From NCBI RefSeq assembly GCF_001183865.1, contig NZ_CP012020.1:2165839-2229838 (forward strand): 64,000 nt of DNA. Direction: 5' to 3'. Under the pieces are notes generated by a model. That model worked only from the letters and a program-made list of their open reading frames with translations. It was not told where the DNA came from and ran no database searches. This DNA comes from Methylophilus sp. TWE2. GTDB taxonomy: Bacteria; Pseudomonadota; Gammaproteobacteria; Burkholderiales; Methylophilaceae. The position numbers and the translations under genes are program-made. Below are positions 27,345-35,412 of the stretch, piece by piece (the stretch's first letter is position 1; every line of letters starts with the position of its first letter).

Positions 27345-28775
27345 ATGAAAGCTAACTCACACCCACGCCTGCGTCAAGTTTCACTCGCGATTTTACTGGC
27401 AGCACTGAGCCAGCAGGTGATGGCTGAAGAAGAGGTTATCCCTGAATACACTTTTATGGACGCCATTAAAACCGGTAAAAACCTGACCAGTTTCAGATTG
27501 CGCTATGAGCATGTAGACCAGGATGGATTGCAACCTGGTGCTTTTGCTAATGGTAGTGCAAACCCGACTGGCGCCCGCGAATTGGATAATGCCAATGCGG
27601 TGACACTGCGCAGCCTGATTGGCTGGCAAACGGCGCCTTACCATAACTGGAGCTTTGCGGCACAAATTACTAATGTCAGCAAATTGAAGGATGACTTCAA
27701 TGACGGCACCAACACCGTCCGCACCAATGGTGCTTCCAACGAAAGCGATAGAATCAACTATGCCAAGGTGGTGGATCCCGACTACACGGATTTTAACCAG
27801 CTGTTTGTGGACTGGACTGGCATCAAAAACACCCGCGTGCGTGCCGGGCGCCAAATCGTCAATTTAGACAATGTACGATTCATTGGTGACATTGCATTCC
27901 GTCAGAATACGCAAGTGTTCGATGGCGTCTCGGTATTTAACAAAAGCATTCCCGACACCGAAATCTTTCTGGCCCACTTTGACCGTGTACGTCAGATTTT
28001 CACCACACACCGCAGTGGTGATCTCGAAATCGCTAATGCACGTTATCGCATCTCGCCTACCGAATTCCTGGTCGGTTATGGTTATTTTTCAAACTTTGAG
28101 AACCTGGGCCTGGGCAATGCCTGGTTTGGCGCGGGTGGCGCCAATCTGCTGGCAGACCAATCGAACAAAATTATCGGTTTACGCCTGGATGGTACCCATC
28201 CGTTCACACCTAATTACCGTGCGCATTACACGGCGGAATACGCCAAGCAGACGGATTACAAAGGCGGTGACAGTCGTATTGACGCCCACTATTACAAACT
28301 GGGTGGCGGCTTTGGCATAGACAACTTCAACCTGCGCATTGACCAGGAACTGCTCTCCAGCAACGACGGCCAGTATGCCTTCCAGACTCCGTTTGGCACC
28401 AACCACCTGTTCCAGGGCTGGGTAGACAAATTTCTGGTCACACCACGTCAGGGTATTAAAGACACCTTTATCACCGCCACCTACAAATATGGCGACTTCC
28501 TGTTTTTCGTCGACTACCACGACATTCGCTCTGATGAAGACTTTTTTACCGTGAATGGTGGCGCCAGCGCTAACGGTCACCGTTATGGCCGCGAGTGGAA
28601 TGCCGCCGTGACCTGGAATATGGACAAGAACTGGATGACCAAACTCGAGTATGGCAAATATACCGAAGATGACCAGTACGCAGCCGCTGCCAATACTGTG
28701 ACCAATGCAGCCAGTAATCGCGGCCGCATCCAGGACACAGAAAAATTATGGCTGACTGCCATGTATACCTTTTGA
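27345..28775 (+). CDS. Outer-membrane porin, alginate-export (AlgE-like) family
   Basis: A 476-residue protein with a signal peptide (about 1-27, cut after QQVMA) and then beta-barrel strands with alternating hydrophobic residues, ending in the outer-membrane signature TAMYTF. The ATG at 27345 has AAAAAGGAGCAAC upstream; earlier in-frame codons are unlikely. The family name comes from alginate export, but members are found in many nutrient loci. Its place between nrtC and cobA suggests passage of nitrate or nitrite across the outer membrane. Specificity is inferred from position only. Confidence 0.82.
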   Translation: MKANSHPRLRQVSLAILLAALSQQVMAEEEVIPEYTFMDAIKTGKNLTSFRLRYEHVDQDGLQPGAFANGSANPTGARELDNANAVTLRSLIGWQTAPYHNWSFAAQITNVSKLKDDFNDGTNTVRTNGASNESDRINYAKVVDPDYTDFNQLFVDWTGIKNTRVRAGRQIVNLDNVRFIGDIAFRQNTQVFDGVSVFNKSIPDTEIFLAHFDRVRQIFTTHRSGDLEIANARYRISPTEFLVGYGYFSNFENLGLGNAWFGAGGANLLADQSNKIIGLRLDGTHPFTPNYRAHYTAEYAKQTDYKGGDSRIDAHYYKLGGGFGIDNFNLRIDQELLSSNDGQYAFQTPFGTNHLFQGWVDKFLVTPRQGIKDTFITATYKYGDFLFFVDYHDIRSDEDFFTVNGGASANGHRYGREWNAAVTWNMDKNWMTKLEYGKYTEDDQYAAAANTVTNAASNRGRIQDTEKLWLTAMYTF

Positions 28776-28798
28776 TTTAACCAAGTAAGGAACTGCCT

Positions 28799-29584
28799 AT
28801 GACTTCAGCCGCAAAAGTGTATTTAGTGGGTGCCGGACCCGGCGATCCCGACCTCATTACGCTCAAGGCCATCAAGGTCCTGCAGCAAGCAGAGGTTGTG
28901 CTGGTCGATGACCTGGTCAATCCGGCCTTGCTCGCGCATTGCCCGCAGGCACGCATCGTGCCGGTTGGCAAGCGTGGCGGCTGCAAGTCTACCCCGCAGC
29001 ACTTCATCAACCGCATGCTGGTCGCACTGGCCGAACAGGGACAAGTGGTTGTCCGCCTCAAGGGCGGCGACCCTTTTGTCTTTGGCCGGGGCGGTGAAGA
29101 AATGCTGGCGTTAAGAGCGGCAAATATCCCCTATGAAATTATTCCAGGCATGACCAGTGGTTTGAGCGCCTGCGCCAGTATGGAAGTGCCAGCCACCCAC
29201 CGCAGTTACAACCATGGTGTCACGCTGATTACCGGTCACACCCAGGACGGGGAGCCATTGCCGTGGCGAGCCCTGGTGGAGAGTCATACCACGCTGGTAA
29301 TTTACATGGGCATGCAGCACCTGCCAGACATCAGCCGCGGGCTCATTGCTGCCGGCATGTCTCCTGACATGCCCTGCATGGTGGTAGAGAACGGTACCCG
29401 CGACAACCAGCGCGCGGCCATTTCTTCATTACAGGCCATGCCTTATGAGGCGCATCAGCAAGGTCTGAAAAGCCCGGCCATTATCGTGGTCGGTGAAGTT
29501 GTGAAATTAGCAAGAACAAGCCAGCAAGACCAAGACTGGCAACAAAACCTGCAACGCTGGGCCAGCCTGGCGGATGCAGCATAA
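28799..29584 (+). CDS. cobA: Uroporphyrinogen-III C-methyltransferase (SUMT) for siroheme
   Basis: A 261-residue S-adenosylmethionine-dependent enzyme making precorrin-2, the precursor of siroheme. It has the tetrapyrrole-methylase motif VGAGPGDPDLITLKAIKVLQ at the N-terminus and RLKGGDPFVFGRGGEE near residue 85. It is a stand-alone methyltransferase without the oxidase/chelatase half of CysG, so ferrochelation must be encoded elsewhere. Its position directly before nirB, which needs siroheme, fits a dedicated cofactor supply. Confidence 0.93.
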   Translation: MTSAAKVYLVGAGPGDPDLITLKAIKVLQQAEVVLVDDLVNPALLAHCPQARIVPVGKRGGCKSTPQHFINRMLVALAEQGQVVVRLKGGDPFVFGRGGEEMLALRAANIPYEIIPGMTSGLSACASMEVPATHRSYNHGVTLITGHTQDGEPLPWRALVESHTTLVIYMGMQHLPDISRGLIAAGMSPDMPCMVVENGTRDNQRAAISSLQAMPYEAHQQGLKSPAIIVVGEVVKLARTSQQDQDWQQNLQRWASLADAA

Positions 29585-29607
29585 ATGATCAGTAAGGAGT
29601 GATTAAG

Positions 29608-32031
29608 ATGAAACAGAAACTGGTGGTCGTCGGCAACGGCATGGCCGGCATGCGGGCAGTGGAAGAGCTGCTCAAGATTGCGCCGGACATGTATGACATT
29701 ACCGTCTTTGGGGATGAGCCTTATCCAAACTATAACCGCATCATGTTGTCACCCGTCCTGGCCAACGAACAGACGATTGATGACATCATCCTGAATACAC
29801 GCGAGTGGTACGCAGAGAACAATATTACGTTGCATACCAGCGCACGCGTCAACAAAATTGACCGTAAAGCGCGCACGGTGACCGCAGAAGACGGCACCAC
29901 CGTTCCCTATGATCGCCTGTTACTGGCGACGGGTTCCAAGCCCTTTATATTACCGATTCCGGGTGCTGACCTGCAGGGTGTGCTGGGTTACCGTGACATC
30001 AAAGACACCAACGACATGATAGAGGCCGCCAAAACGCACAAGCATGCCGTGGTCATTGGCGGTGGCTTGCTGGGCCTGGAGGCGGCGAATGGCCTCAAAA
30101 TCCAGGGCATGGATGTGACGGTGGTGCATAAAAACGAGTGGTTGCTGGAGCGCCAGCTGGATAAGGTGTCCGGCAAGATGCTGCAAAAATCTCTTGAAGC
30201 GCGCGGCCTGACATTCTTGCTGCAAAAAGACACTGAACAACTCATAGGCAAAGATGGCCGCGTGGTGGCCGTACGCTTCAAAGACGGCCAGGAAATCCCG
30301 GCAGACCTGGTGGTCATGGCTGTCGGCATCCGCCCGAACTACGCATTGGCCGCATCTGCAGGCATCCACTGCAACCGTGGCATTGTGGTGAATGACACGA
30401 TGCAAACCTATGACCCTCGCATTTATGCTGTGGGTGAATGTGTCAGCCATCGTGGCATGACTTACGGCCTGGTGGCGCCCTTATTTGAAATGGCCAAAGT
30501 GTGCGCCACACATTTGGCCAACTTCGGCATCGGTCTATACAAAGGTTCGGTCACCTCAACAAAACTGAAGGTGACTGGCATTGATTTGTTTTCTGCCGGT
30601 GACTTCATGGGCGGTGACGATGCCGAAGAAATTTTACTGCACGACGCGGTCGGCGGGGTTTACAAAAAACTCGTGATCAAAGATGACACAATCATCGGTG
30701 CCGTGCTGTATGGCGATACGACGGATGGGGCCTGGTATTTCCAGCTGTTGCGCGACAGGAAACCGATACACGAAATTCGTGATCACCTCATGTTCGGGCA
30801 AGACAGTCTGGGCAATACCGGCCACCAGGGTCAGGACAAAGTGTCTGCCATGACCGACGAAATGGAAGTCTGTGGCTGTAACGGTGTGTGCAAGGGCACC
30901 ATCGTCAAGGCGATTCAGGAAAAAGGCCTGTTCACGCTGGATGATGTTAAAAAACAAACCAAAGCCGGTTCAAGCTGCGGCAGTTGTACCGGCCTGGTTG
31001 AACAGATTCTGGCCTCCACCCTGGGCGGCGGCTATGCGCCACCTTCCAGCAGCAAGGCTGTGTGCGGCTGTACCGACTTCAATCATGAAGAAGTGCGTGA
31101 AGAAATCCGCAAACATAAGTATTTAAGCATTCCGAGTGCCATGAAAGGTATGGGCTGGAAAACGCCTAACGGTTGCGCGACCTGCAGGCCGGCGCTCAAT
31201 TACTATTTGATTTCCACCTGGCCGCATGAAGCCAAGGATGACCCACAATCGCGCTTTATCAACGAGCGTGTACACGCCAACATCCAGAAAGATGGTACTT
31301 ACTCAGTCGTGCCCCGTATGTATGGTGGCGTGACCTCCCCTGACCAATTACGCAAAATTGCCGATGTGGCTGACAAGTACAACGTGCCTATGGTGAAAGT
31401 CACTGGCGGCCAGCGGATTGATTTGCTGGGTGTCAAAAAAGAAGACCTGACCAATATGTGGGCCGACCTGGATATGCCGTCCGGCTATGCCTATGGCAAA
31501 TCCATACGCACGGTCAAAACCTGTGTGGGTTCAGAGTTCTGCCGCTTTGGCACGCAAAACTCCACGCAGCTAGGCATCGATATTGAAAAAGCCTTTGACC
31601 ATATGTGGGCACCACATAAGGTCAAATTCGCGGTGTCTGGTTGTCCGCGTAACTGTGCCGAGTCCGGCATCAAGGACGTAGGCGTGATTGGCGTGGATTC
31701 GGGCTGGGAGATTTATGTCGGCGGCAACGGCGGCATCAAAACCGAAGTGGCGCAATTCCTGTGCAAGGTGAAAACCGCTGAAGAGGTGATTGAGTACTCA
31801 GGTGCCTTTATTCAGCTCTACCGCGAAGAAGCGCGTTACCTGGACCGCACGGTGCACTGGATTGAACGTGTCGGGCTGGATTATGTGAAAAAACGCATTC
31901 TTGAAGATGCCGAAGGCCGCAAAGCGGCGTATGAGCGTTTGCTCTATGCGCTGCAAGGGGCGGTGGACCCGTGGGCAGAGCGCGTCAACAAGCGTGATGA
32001 ACACAAAGAATTTGACACCATTACTGTTTAA
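29608..32031 (+). CDS. nirB: Assimilatory nitrite reductase large subunit, copy 1
   Basis: An about 807-residue NAD(P)H-nitrite reductase subunit reducing nitrite to ammonium in the cytoplasm. Domains in order: FAD/NAD(P)H oxidoreductase (GNGMAGMRAVEELL at the N-terminus, VVIGGGLLGLEAANGLK near 150), two BFD-like [2Fe-2S] segments (VCGCNGVCKG... CGSC, and VCGC...CATC), then the sulfite/nitrite reductase halves. The siroheme-[4Fe-4S] cysteines are near 639, 645, 679 and 683 (CVGSEFC, CPRNC). The ATG at 29608 follows AAGGAG. The small subunit NirD is not adjacent but three genes downstream. Confidence 0.95.
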   Translation: MKQKLVVVGNGMAGMRAVEELLKIAPDMYDITVFGDEPYPNYNRIMLSPVLANEQTIDDIILNTREWYAENNITLHTSARVNKIDRKARTVTAEDGTTVPYDRLLLATGSKPFILPIPGADLQGVLGYRDIKDTNDMIEAAKTHKHAVVIGGGLLGLEAANGLKIQGMDVTVVHKNEWLLERQLDKVSGKMLQKSLEARGLTFLLQKDTEQLIGKDGRVVAVRFKDGQEIPADLVVMAVGIRPNYALAASAGIHCNRGIVVNDTMQTYDPRIYAVGECVSHRGMTYGLVAPLFEMAKVCATHLANFGIGLYKGSVTSTKLKVTGIDLFSAGDFMGGDDAEEILLHDAVGGVYKKLVIKDDTIIGAVLYGDTTDGAWYFQLLRDRKPIHEIRDHLMFGQDSLGNTGHQGQDKVSAMTDEMEVCGCNGVCKGTIVKAIQEKGLFTLDDVKKQTKAGSSCGSCTGLVEQILASTLGGGYAPPSSSKAVCGCTDFNHEEVREEIRKHKYLSIPSAMKGMGWKTPNGCATCRPALNYYLISTWPHEAKDDPQSRFINERVHANIQKDGTYSVVPRMYGGVTSPDQLRKIADVADKYNVPMVKVTGGQRIDLLGVKKEDLTNMWADLDMPSGYAYGKSIRTVKTCVGSEFCRFGTQNSTQLGIDIEKAFDHMWAPHKVKFAVSGCPRNCAESGIKDVGVIGVDSGWEIYVGGNGGIKTEVAQFLCKVKTAEEVIEYSGAFIQLYREEARYLDRTVHWIERVGLDYVKKRILEDAEGRKAAYERLLYALQGAVDPWAERVNKRDEHKEFDTITV

Positions 32032-32041
32032 ATGAAAAAGT

Positions 32042-32068
32042 GGCGTGCGAGCATTGCTATCGCACGCC
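32042..32068 (+). other. Stem-loop between nirB and the nitrate permease
   Basis: A perfect 9-bp stem (GGCGTGCGA / TCGCACGCC) with a 9-nt loop, ending just before the GGAGAG ribosome site of the next gene. No T-run follows, so it may affect message stability or translation rather than terminate. Confidence 0.5.
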
Positions 32069-32081
32069 CTGGAGAGACAAG

Positions 32082-33293
32082 ATGCAAAAAAGCTTTTGGG
32101 AAGTCGGCCATAAACCTACTCTGTTTTCGGCCTTTTTTTACTTTGACCTGAGTTTTATGGTCTGGGTCATGCTGGGGCCACTGGCGGTACAAATCGCTGC
32201 TGACCTGCAACTGAATCCGGCCCAAAAAGGCCTGATGGTGGCCACTCCGGTGCTCACCGGGGCTATCCTGCGTATCGTCATGGGCGTGCTGGTAGACCAG
32301 CTCAAGCCGAAAAAAGCAGGCCTGATCGGCCAGGTCATTGTGATTGCAGCCTTGCTGACCGCATGGCTGCATGGCATCCAAACTTATCAGCAGGCCTTGC
32401 TGCTGGGCGTGTTCCTCGGCTTTGCTGGCGCAGCATTTGCGGTGGCGTTGCCGCTGGCTTCCCGCTGGTATCCGCCTGAGCACCAGGGGACTGCCCTGGG
32501 CATTGCAGGCGCAGGTAACTCCGGCACGGCATTGGCCGCCCTGTTTGCGCCTGGCCTGGCGGTCGCCTTTGGCTGGAACAATGTGTTTGGCCTGGCACTG
32601 ATTCCACTGGCGCTCGCCCTGATTGTCTATGTCGCCATGGCCAAAGATGCGCCTGATACGCCTGCGGCCAAATCGCTATCGCAATATCTGGCAGTGCTCA
32701 AGGATAAAGACGCCTGGTGGTTTATGTTTTTCTACAGTGTCACTTTTGGCGGTTTTGTCGGGATGGCGTCTTCATTAACCATTTACTTCCATGACCAGTA
32801 TGGTCTGGATGCGGTACATGCAGGTTACTTTACAGCCGCGTGTGTCTTTGCCGGCTCACTGGTGCGCCCGTTCGGTGGCTTACTGGCAGACCGTATTGGC
32901 GGCATCCGCAGCCTGAGCAGCATGTATGTGCTGGCAGCCGTGTTCCTGTTTATCCTGAGCTTTGGCATTGCTAGCCAGTCCTTAGGATTATTGGTTGTCG
33001 TGTTGGCGATGGCGGCTCTGGGCATGGGCAATGGCGCCGTGTTCCAGCTGGTGCCTCAGCGCTTCCGCAAGGAAATCGGGGTCATGACTGGCCTGGTCGG
33101 TATGGCAGGCGGGGTGGGTGGTTTTTACCTGGCATCCAGCCTGGGCTATTCCAAGCAAATCAGCGGCAGCTACCAGCTGGGCCTGACCATTTTTGCCGGA
33201 TTGGCGATCTTGGCGCTGATCGGCTTGTCCAGCGTGAAAAACCGCTGGCGTACCACCTGGGGCGCAGCAACCGTGACCACAGCCAAGATTTAA
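32082..33293 (+). CDS. MFS nitrate/nitrite transporter (NarK/NasA family)
   Basis: A 403-residue inner-membrane permease with about twelve helices. Nitrate-permease signatures are visible: GAILRIVMGVLVDQL (with the nitrate-contacting Arg region), GIAGAGNSGTALAALFAPG and the C-terminal-half GLVGMAGGVGGFYLASSLG. The ATG at 32082 has GGAGAGACAAG upstream. Having both an ABC importer and this MFS permease in one operon suggests use over different nitrate ranges, or nitrite export by this one. Confidence 0.92.
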   Translation: MQKSFWEVGHKPTLFSAFFYFDLSFMVWVMLGPLAVQIAADLQLNPAQKGLMVATPVLTGAILRIVMGVLVDQLKPKKAGLIGQVIVIAALLTAWLHGIQTYQQALLLGVFLGFAGAAFAVALPLASRWYPPEHQGTALGIAGAGNSGTALAALFAPGLAVAFGWNNVFGLALIPLALALIVYVAMAKDAPDTPAAKSLSQYLAVLKDKDAWWFMFFYSVTFGGFVGMASSLTIYFHDQYGLDAVHAGYFTAACVFAGSLVRPFGGLLADRIGGIRSLSSMYVLAAVFLFILSFGIASQSLGLLVVVLAMAALGMGNGAVFQLVPQRFRKEIGVMTGLVGMAGGVGGFYLASSLGYSKQISGSYQLGLTIFAGLAILALIGLSSVKNRWRTTWGAATVTTAKI

Positions 33294-33345
33294 GCTAGCA
33301 TCCATACCGTTATTCAAACATAGCGTCATTCAAACGGAAGCCAGG

Positions 33346-35034
33346 ATGAAACTCACTTTCAGTGTAGGCGAAAGCAGTCTGACAGGGCCCAGACCTCGCA
33401 ATGAGGACTATATCGGCCTGGTCACGCCTGCGGATGCCCAACTGGGCATCAAAGGGGCTTTGCTGGCGGTGGCCGATGGCGTGAGTGGTGGCGAGGGAGG
33501 TAAAGAAGCGGCTGAAATGACGGTACGCACGATCTCGGCAGACTACTATGCGACACCGGACACCTGGACCGTACAGCACGCGCTGGACAAAGTCATCCAG
33601 GCAGCTAACCGCTGGGTATTATCGCAAGCGCGCAAGCATAATCACATGGCTGGCATGGCCACCACCCTCTCCTTGATGGTATTGCGCGGGCAGCGGTATG
33701 TGATGGCCCATGTCGGCGATACACGCATTTACCGCCTACGCGAGCAATCCCTGCAATGCCTGACCACTGACCATGTGTGGGACAGGCCGGATATGCGCCA
33801 TGTCCTCAAACGGGCGGTCGGTCTGGATGACCAGCTCAGTGTCGATTACGCTGAAGGACTGCTACAAACAGGGGATGTCTATGCCATCGTCAGTGACGGT
33901 GTGTGGGCGGCGCTGGGTGATGCCGAAGTGCATAAAGTGCTCATGCTCTACCATACCCCGCAGCTGATGGCCGAGCATCTGGCCAGCCTGGCGCTTGAAA
34001 AAGGGGGGCAGGATAACGCCTCCGCAGTGGTGGTACGTATTGACCAGGTGGGGGAAGATCAGCTGACCGACATGCTGGCTGACGCGCTCAGTTTGCCTGT
34101 GCCAGCCAAGCTTGCCATTGGCGATCAACTGGATGGCTTTACCGTCACACAAATCCTGCACGATTCGCGCGTCAGCCTCATTTATCAGGTCAGGAATGCC
34201 ACCGGGCAGCTGTTTGTATTAAAAACGCTGCAACCCAACCGGGCAGATGATAAAACCACTTGTGAAGCCCTGCTCAATGAGGAGTGGCTGGCCAAACGCG
34301 TGGTGTCTCAGTGTGTGCCACAGATATTGCCGCTCACACGCGAGCAGCGCAGTGCGCTCTATTACGTGATGACCTGGCATGAGGGTGCCACTCTGCAACA
34401 ACGGCTTGAGGCCGGGCATCATTTCACCATCAATGGTGTAGCCAATATCGGCCAGGAGTTGCTACGTGGCCTGAGCATGCTGCACCGCCTGGATATTGTG
34501 CACCGCGACATCAAACCGGCCAACATCCATATGGGCAGTGACAACCGTTTGCGTATCCTGGACCTGGGCGTGGCCCTAAGTAGCACCGTGCCTATGCCTG
34601 AGCAAATGGAAAATCCCGGTACGCCCAGCTTTATGGCGCCAGAGCTGTTTGACGGCAAAGTAGCTGACCGCCAGGCAGACATCTACGCGGCCGGTGTGAC
34701 GCTTTATCACTTGCTGACACGCAAGTATCCCTACGGTGAAATCGAGCCTTTCCAGTCACCCCGCTTTGGTGAGCCTATCCGGCCTAGCCGTTACCGGCCC
34801 GAAATCCCCGCCTGGCTGGAAAACGTGATTCTTAAGGCCATTGCCAGAAAGCCGGCTGATCGTTTTGAAACGGCTGAAGAAATGCTGCTGGCCATGGAAC
34901 ACGGCGAACTGAAACCGATAGTGATTCCCCGTACACCGCTCATTGCACGGGCGCGTCTGGTCAAATGGCAATGGCTGGCCGTCATCTCGCTGTGTATGAA
35001 TGTGTTATTGATTTATTTGTTACTGGTTTCTTAA
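33346..35034 (+). CDS. PP2C phosphatase-Ser/Thr kinase fusion protein, copy 2
   Basis: A 562-residue fusion with the same order as copy 1: PP2C (about 5-235; RNEDYIGLV, VADGVSGGEGG, HVGDTRIYRL, SDGVWAAL, GGQDNASAVVV), kinase (about 260-525) and a C-terminal membrane helix (WLAVISLCMNVLLIYLLLV). Here the catalytic loop is canonical (IVHRDIKPANIHM), the lysine is in FVLKTLQPN, and DFG reads DLG. Set between the nitrate permease and nirD. The two copies are diverged, so they are an old duplication or separately acquired. A role in reversible control of nitrate uptake is only inferred. Confidence 0.88.
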   Translation: MKLTFSVGESSLTGPRPRNEDYIGLVTPADAQLGIKGALLAVADGVSGGEGGKEAAEMTVRTISADYYATPDTWTVQHALDKVIQAANRWVLSQARKHNHMAGMATTLSLMVLRGQRYVMAHVGDTRIYRLREQSLQCLTTDHVWDRPDMRHVLKRAVGLDDQLSVDYAEGLLQTGDVYAIVSDGVWAALGDAEVHKVLMLYHTPQLMAEHLASLALEKGGQDNASAVVVRIDQVGEDQLTDMLADALSLPVPAKLAIGDQLDGFTVTQILHDSRVSLIYQVRNATGQLFVLKTLQPNRADDKTTCEALLNEEWLAKRVVSQCVPQILPLTREQRSALYYVMTWHEGATLQQRLEAGHHFTINGVANIGQELLRGLSMLHRLDIVHRDIKPANIHMGSDNRLRILDLGVALSSTVPMPEQMENPGTPSFMAPELFDGKVADRQADIYAAGVTLYHLLTRKYPYGEIEPFQSPRFGEPIRPSRYRPEIPAWLENVILKAIARKPADRFETAEEMLLAMEHGELKPIVIPRTPLIARARLVKWQWLAVISLCMNVLLIYLLLVS

Positions 35035-35079
35035 GCCCTGGCGCTGAGAAAACAGATTCAAGTTGGAAAAGAGGAAATA

Positions 35080-35391
35080 ATGAGTTGGACTAAAATTTGC
35101 CCGGTAAACGACATCCCGGCCCTGGGCGCGCGCGTGGTGCGTCATGGCGAGATCGACATCGGCGTGTTCCGTACACAAGATGACCGCGTATTCGCACTCA
35201 ACAACAGTTGCCCGCACAAAGGTGGCCCGCTGTCACAAGGCATTGTCTATGGTGACAAAGTCGCCTGTCCACTGCACAGCTGGAAAATCAGCCTGGTGGA
35301 TGGCAAGGCCGAAGAACCGGATGTTGGTGAAACCGCCTGCTATGCCGTCAAGGTAGAAGATGGCATGGTCTATCTGCAATTAAATAAGTAA
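35080..35391 (+). CDS. nirD: Nitrite reductase small subunit with Rieske site
   Basis: A 103-residue Rieske-fold protein that pairs with NirB. The four [2Fe-2S] ligands are intact: Cys44/His46 in SCPHKGGP and Cys63/His66 in CPLHSW. Many NirD proteins, including that of E. coli, lack these, so this is the cluster-bearing form. The ATG at 35080 follows GAGGAAATA. The catalytic nitrate reductase gene starts 22 bp after it. Confidence 0.93.
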   Translation: MSWTKICPVNDIPALGARVVRHGEIDIGVFRTQDDRVFALNNSCPHKGGPLSQGIVYGDKVACPLHSWKISLVDGKAEEPDVGETACYAVKVEDGMVYLQLNK

Positions 35392-35412
35392 TTTGTAATT
35401 TCCAGGTATCGT

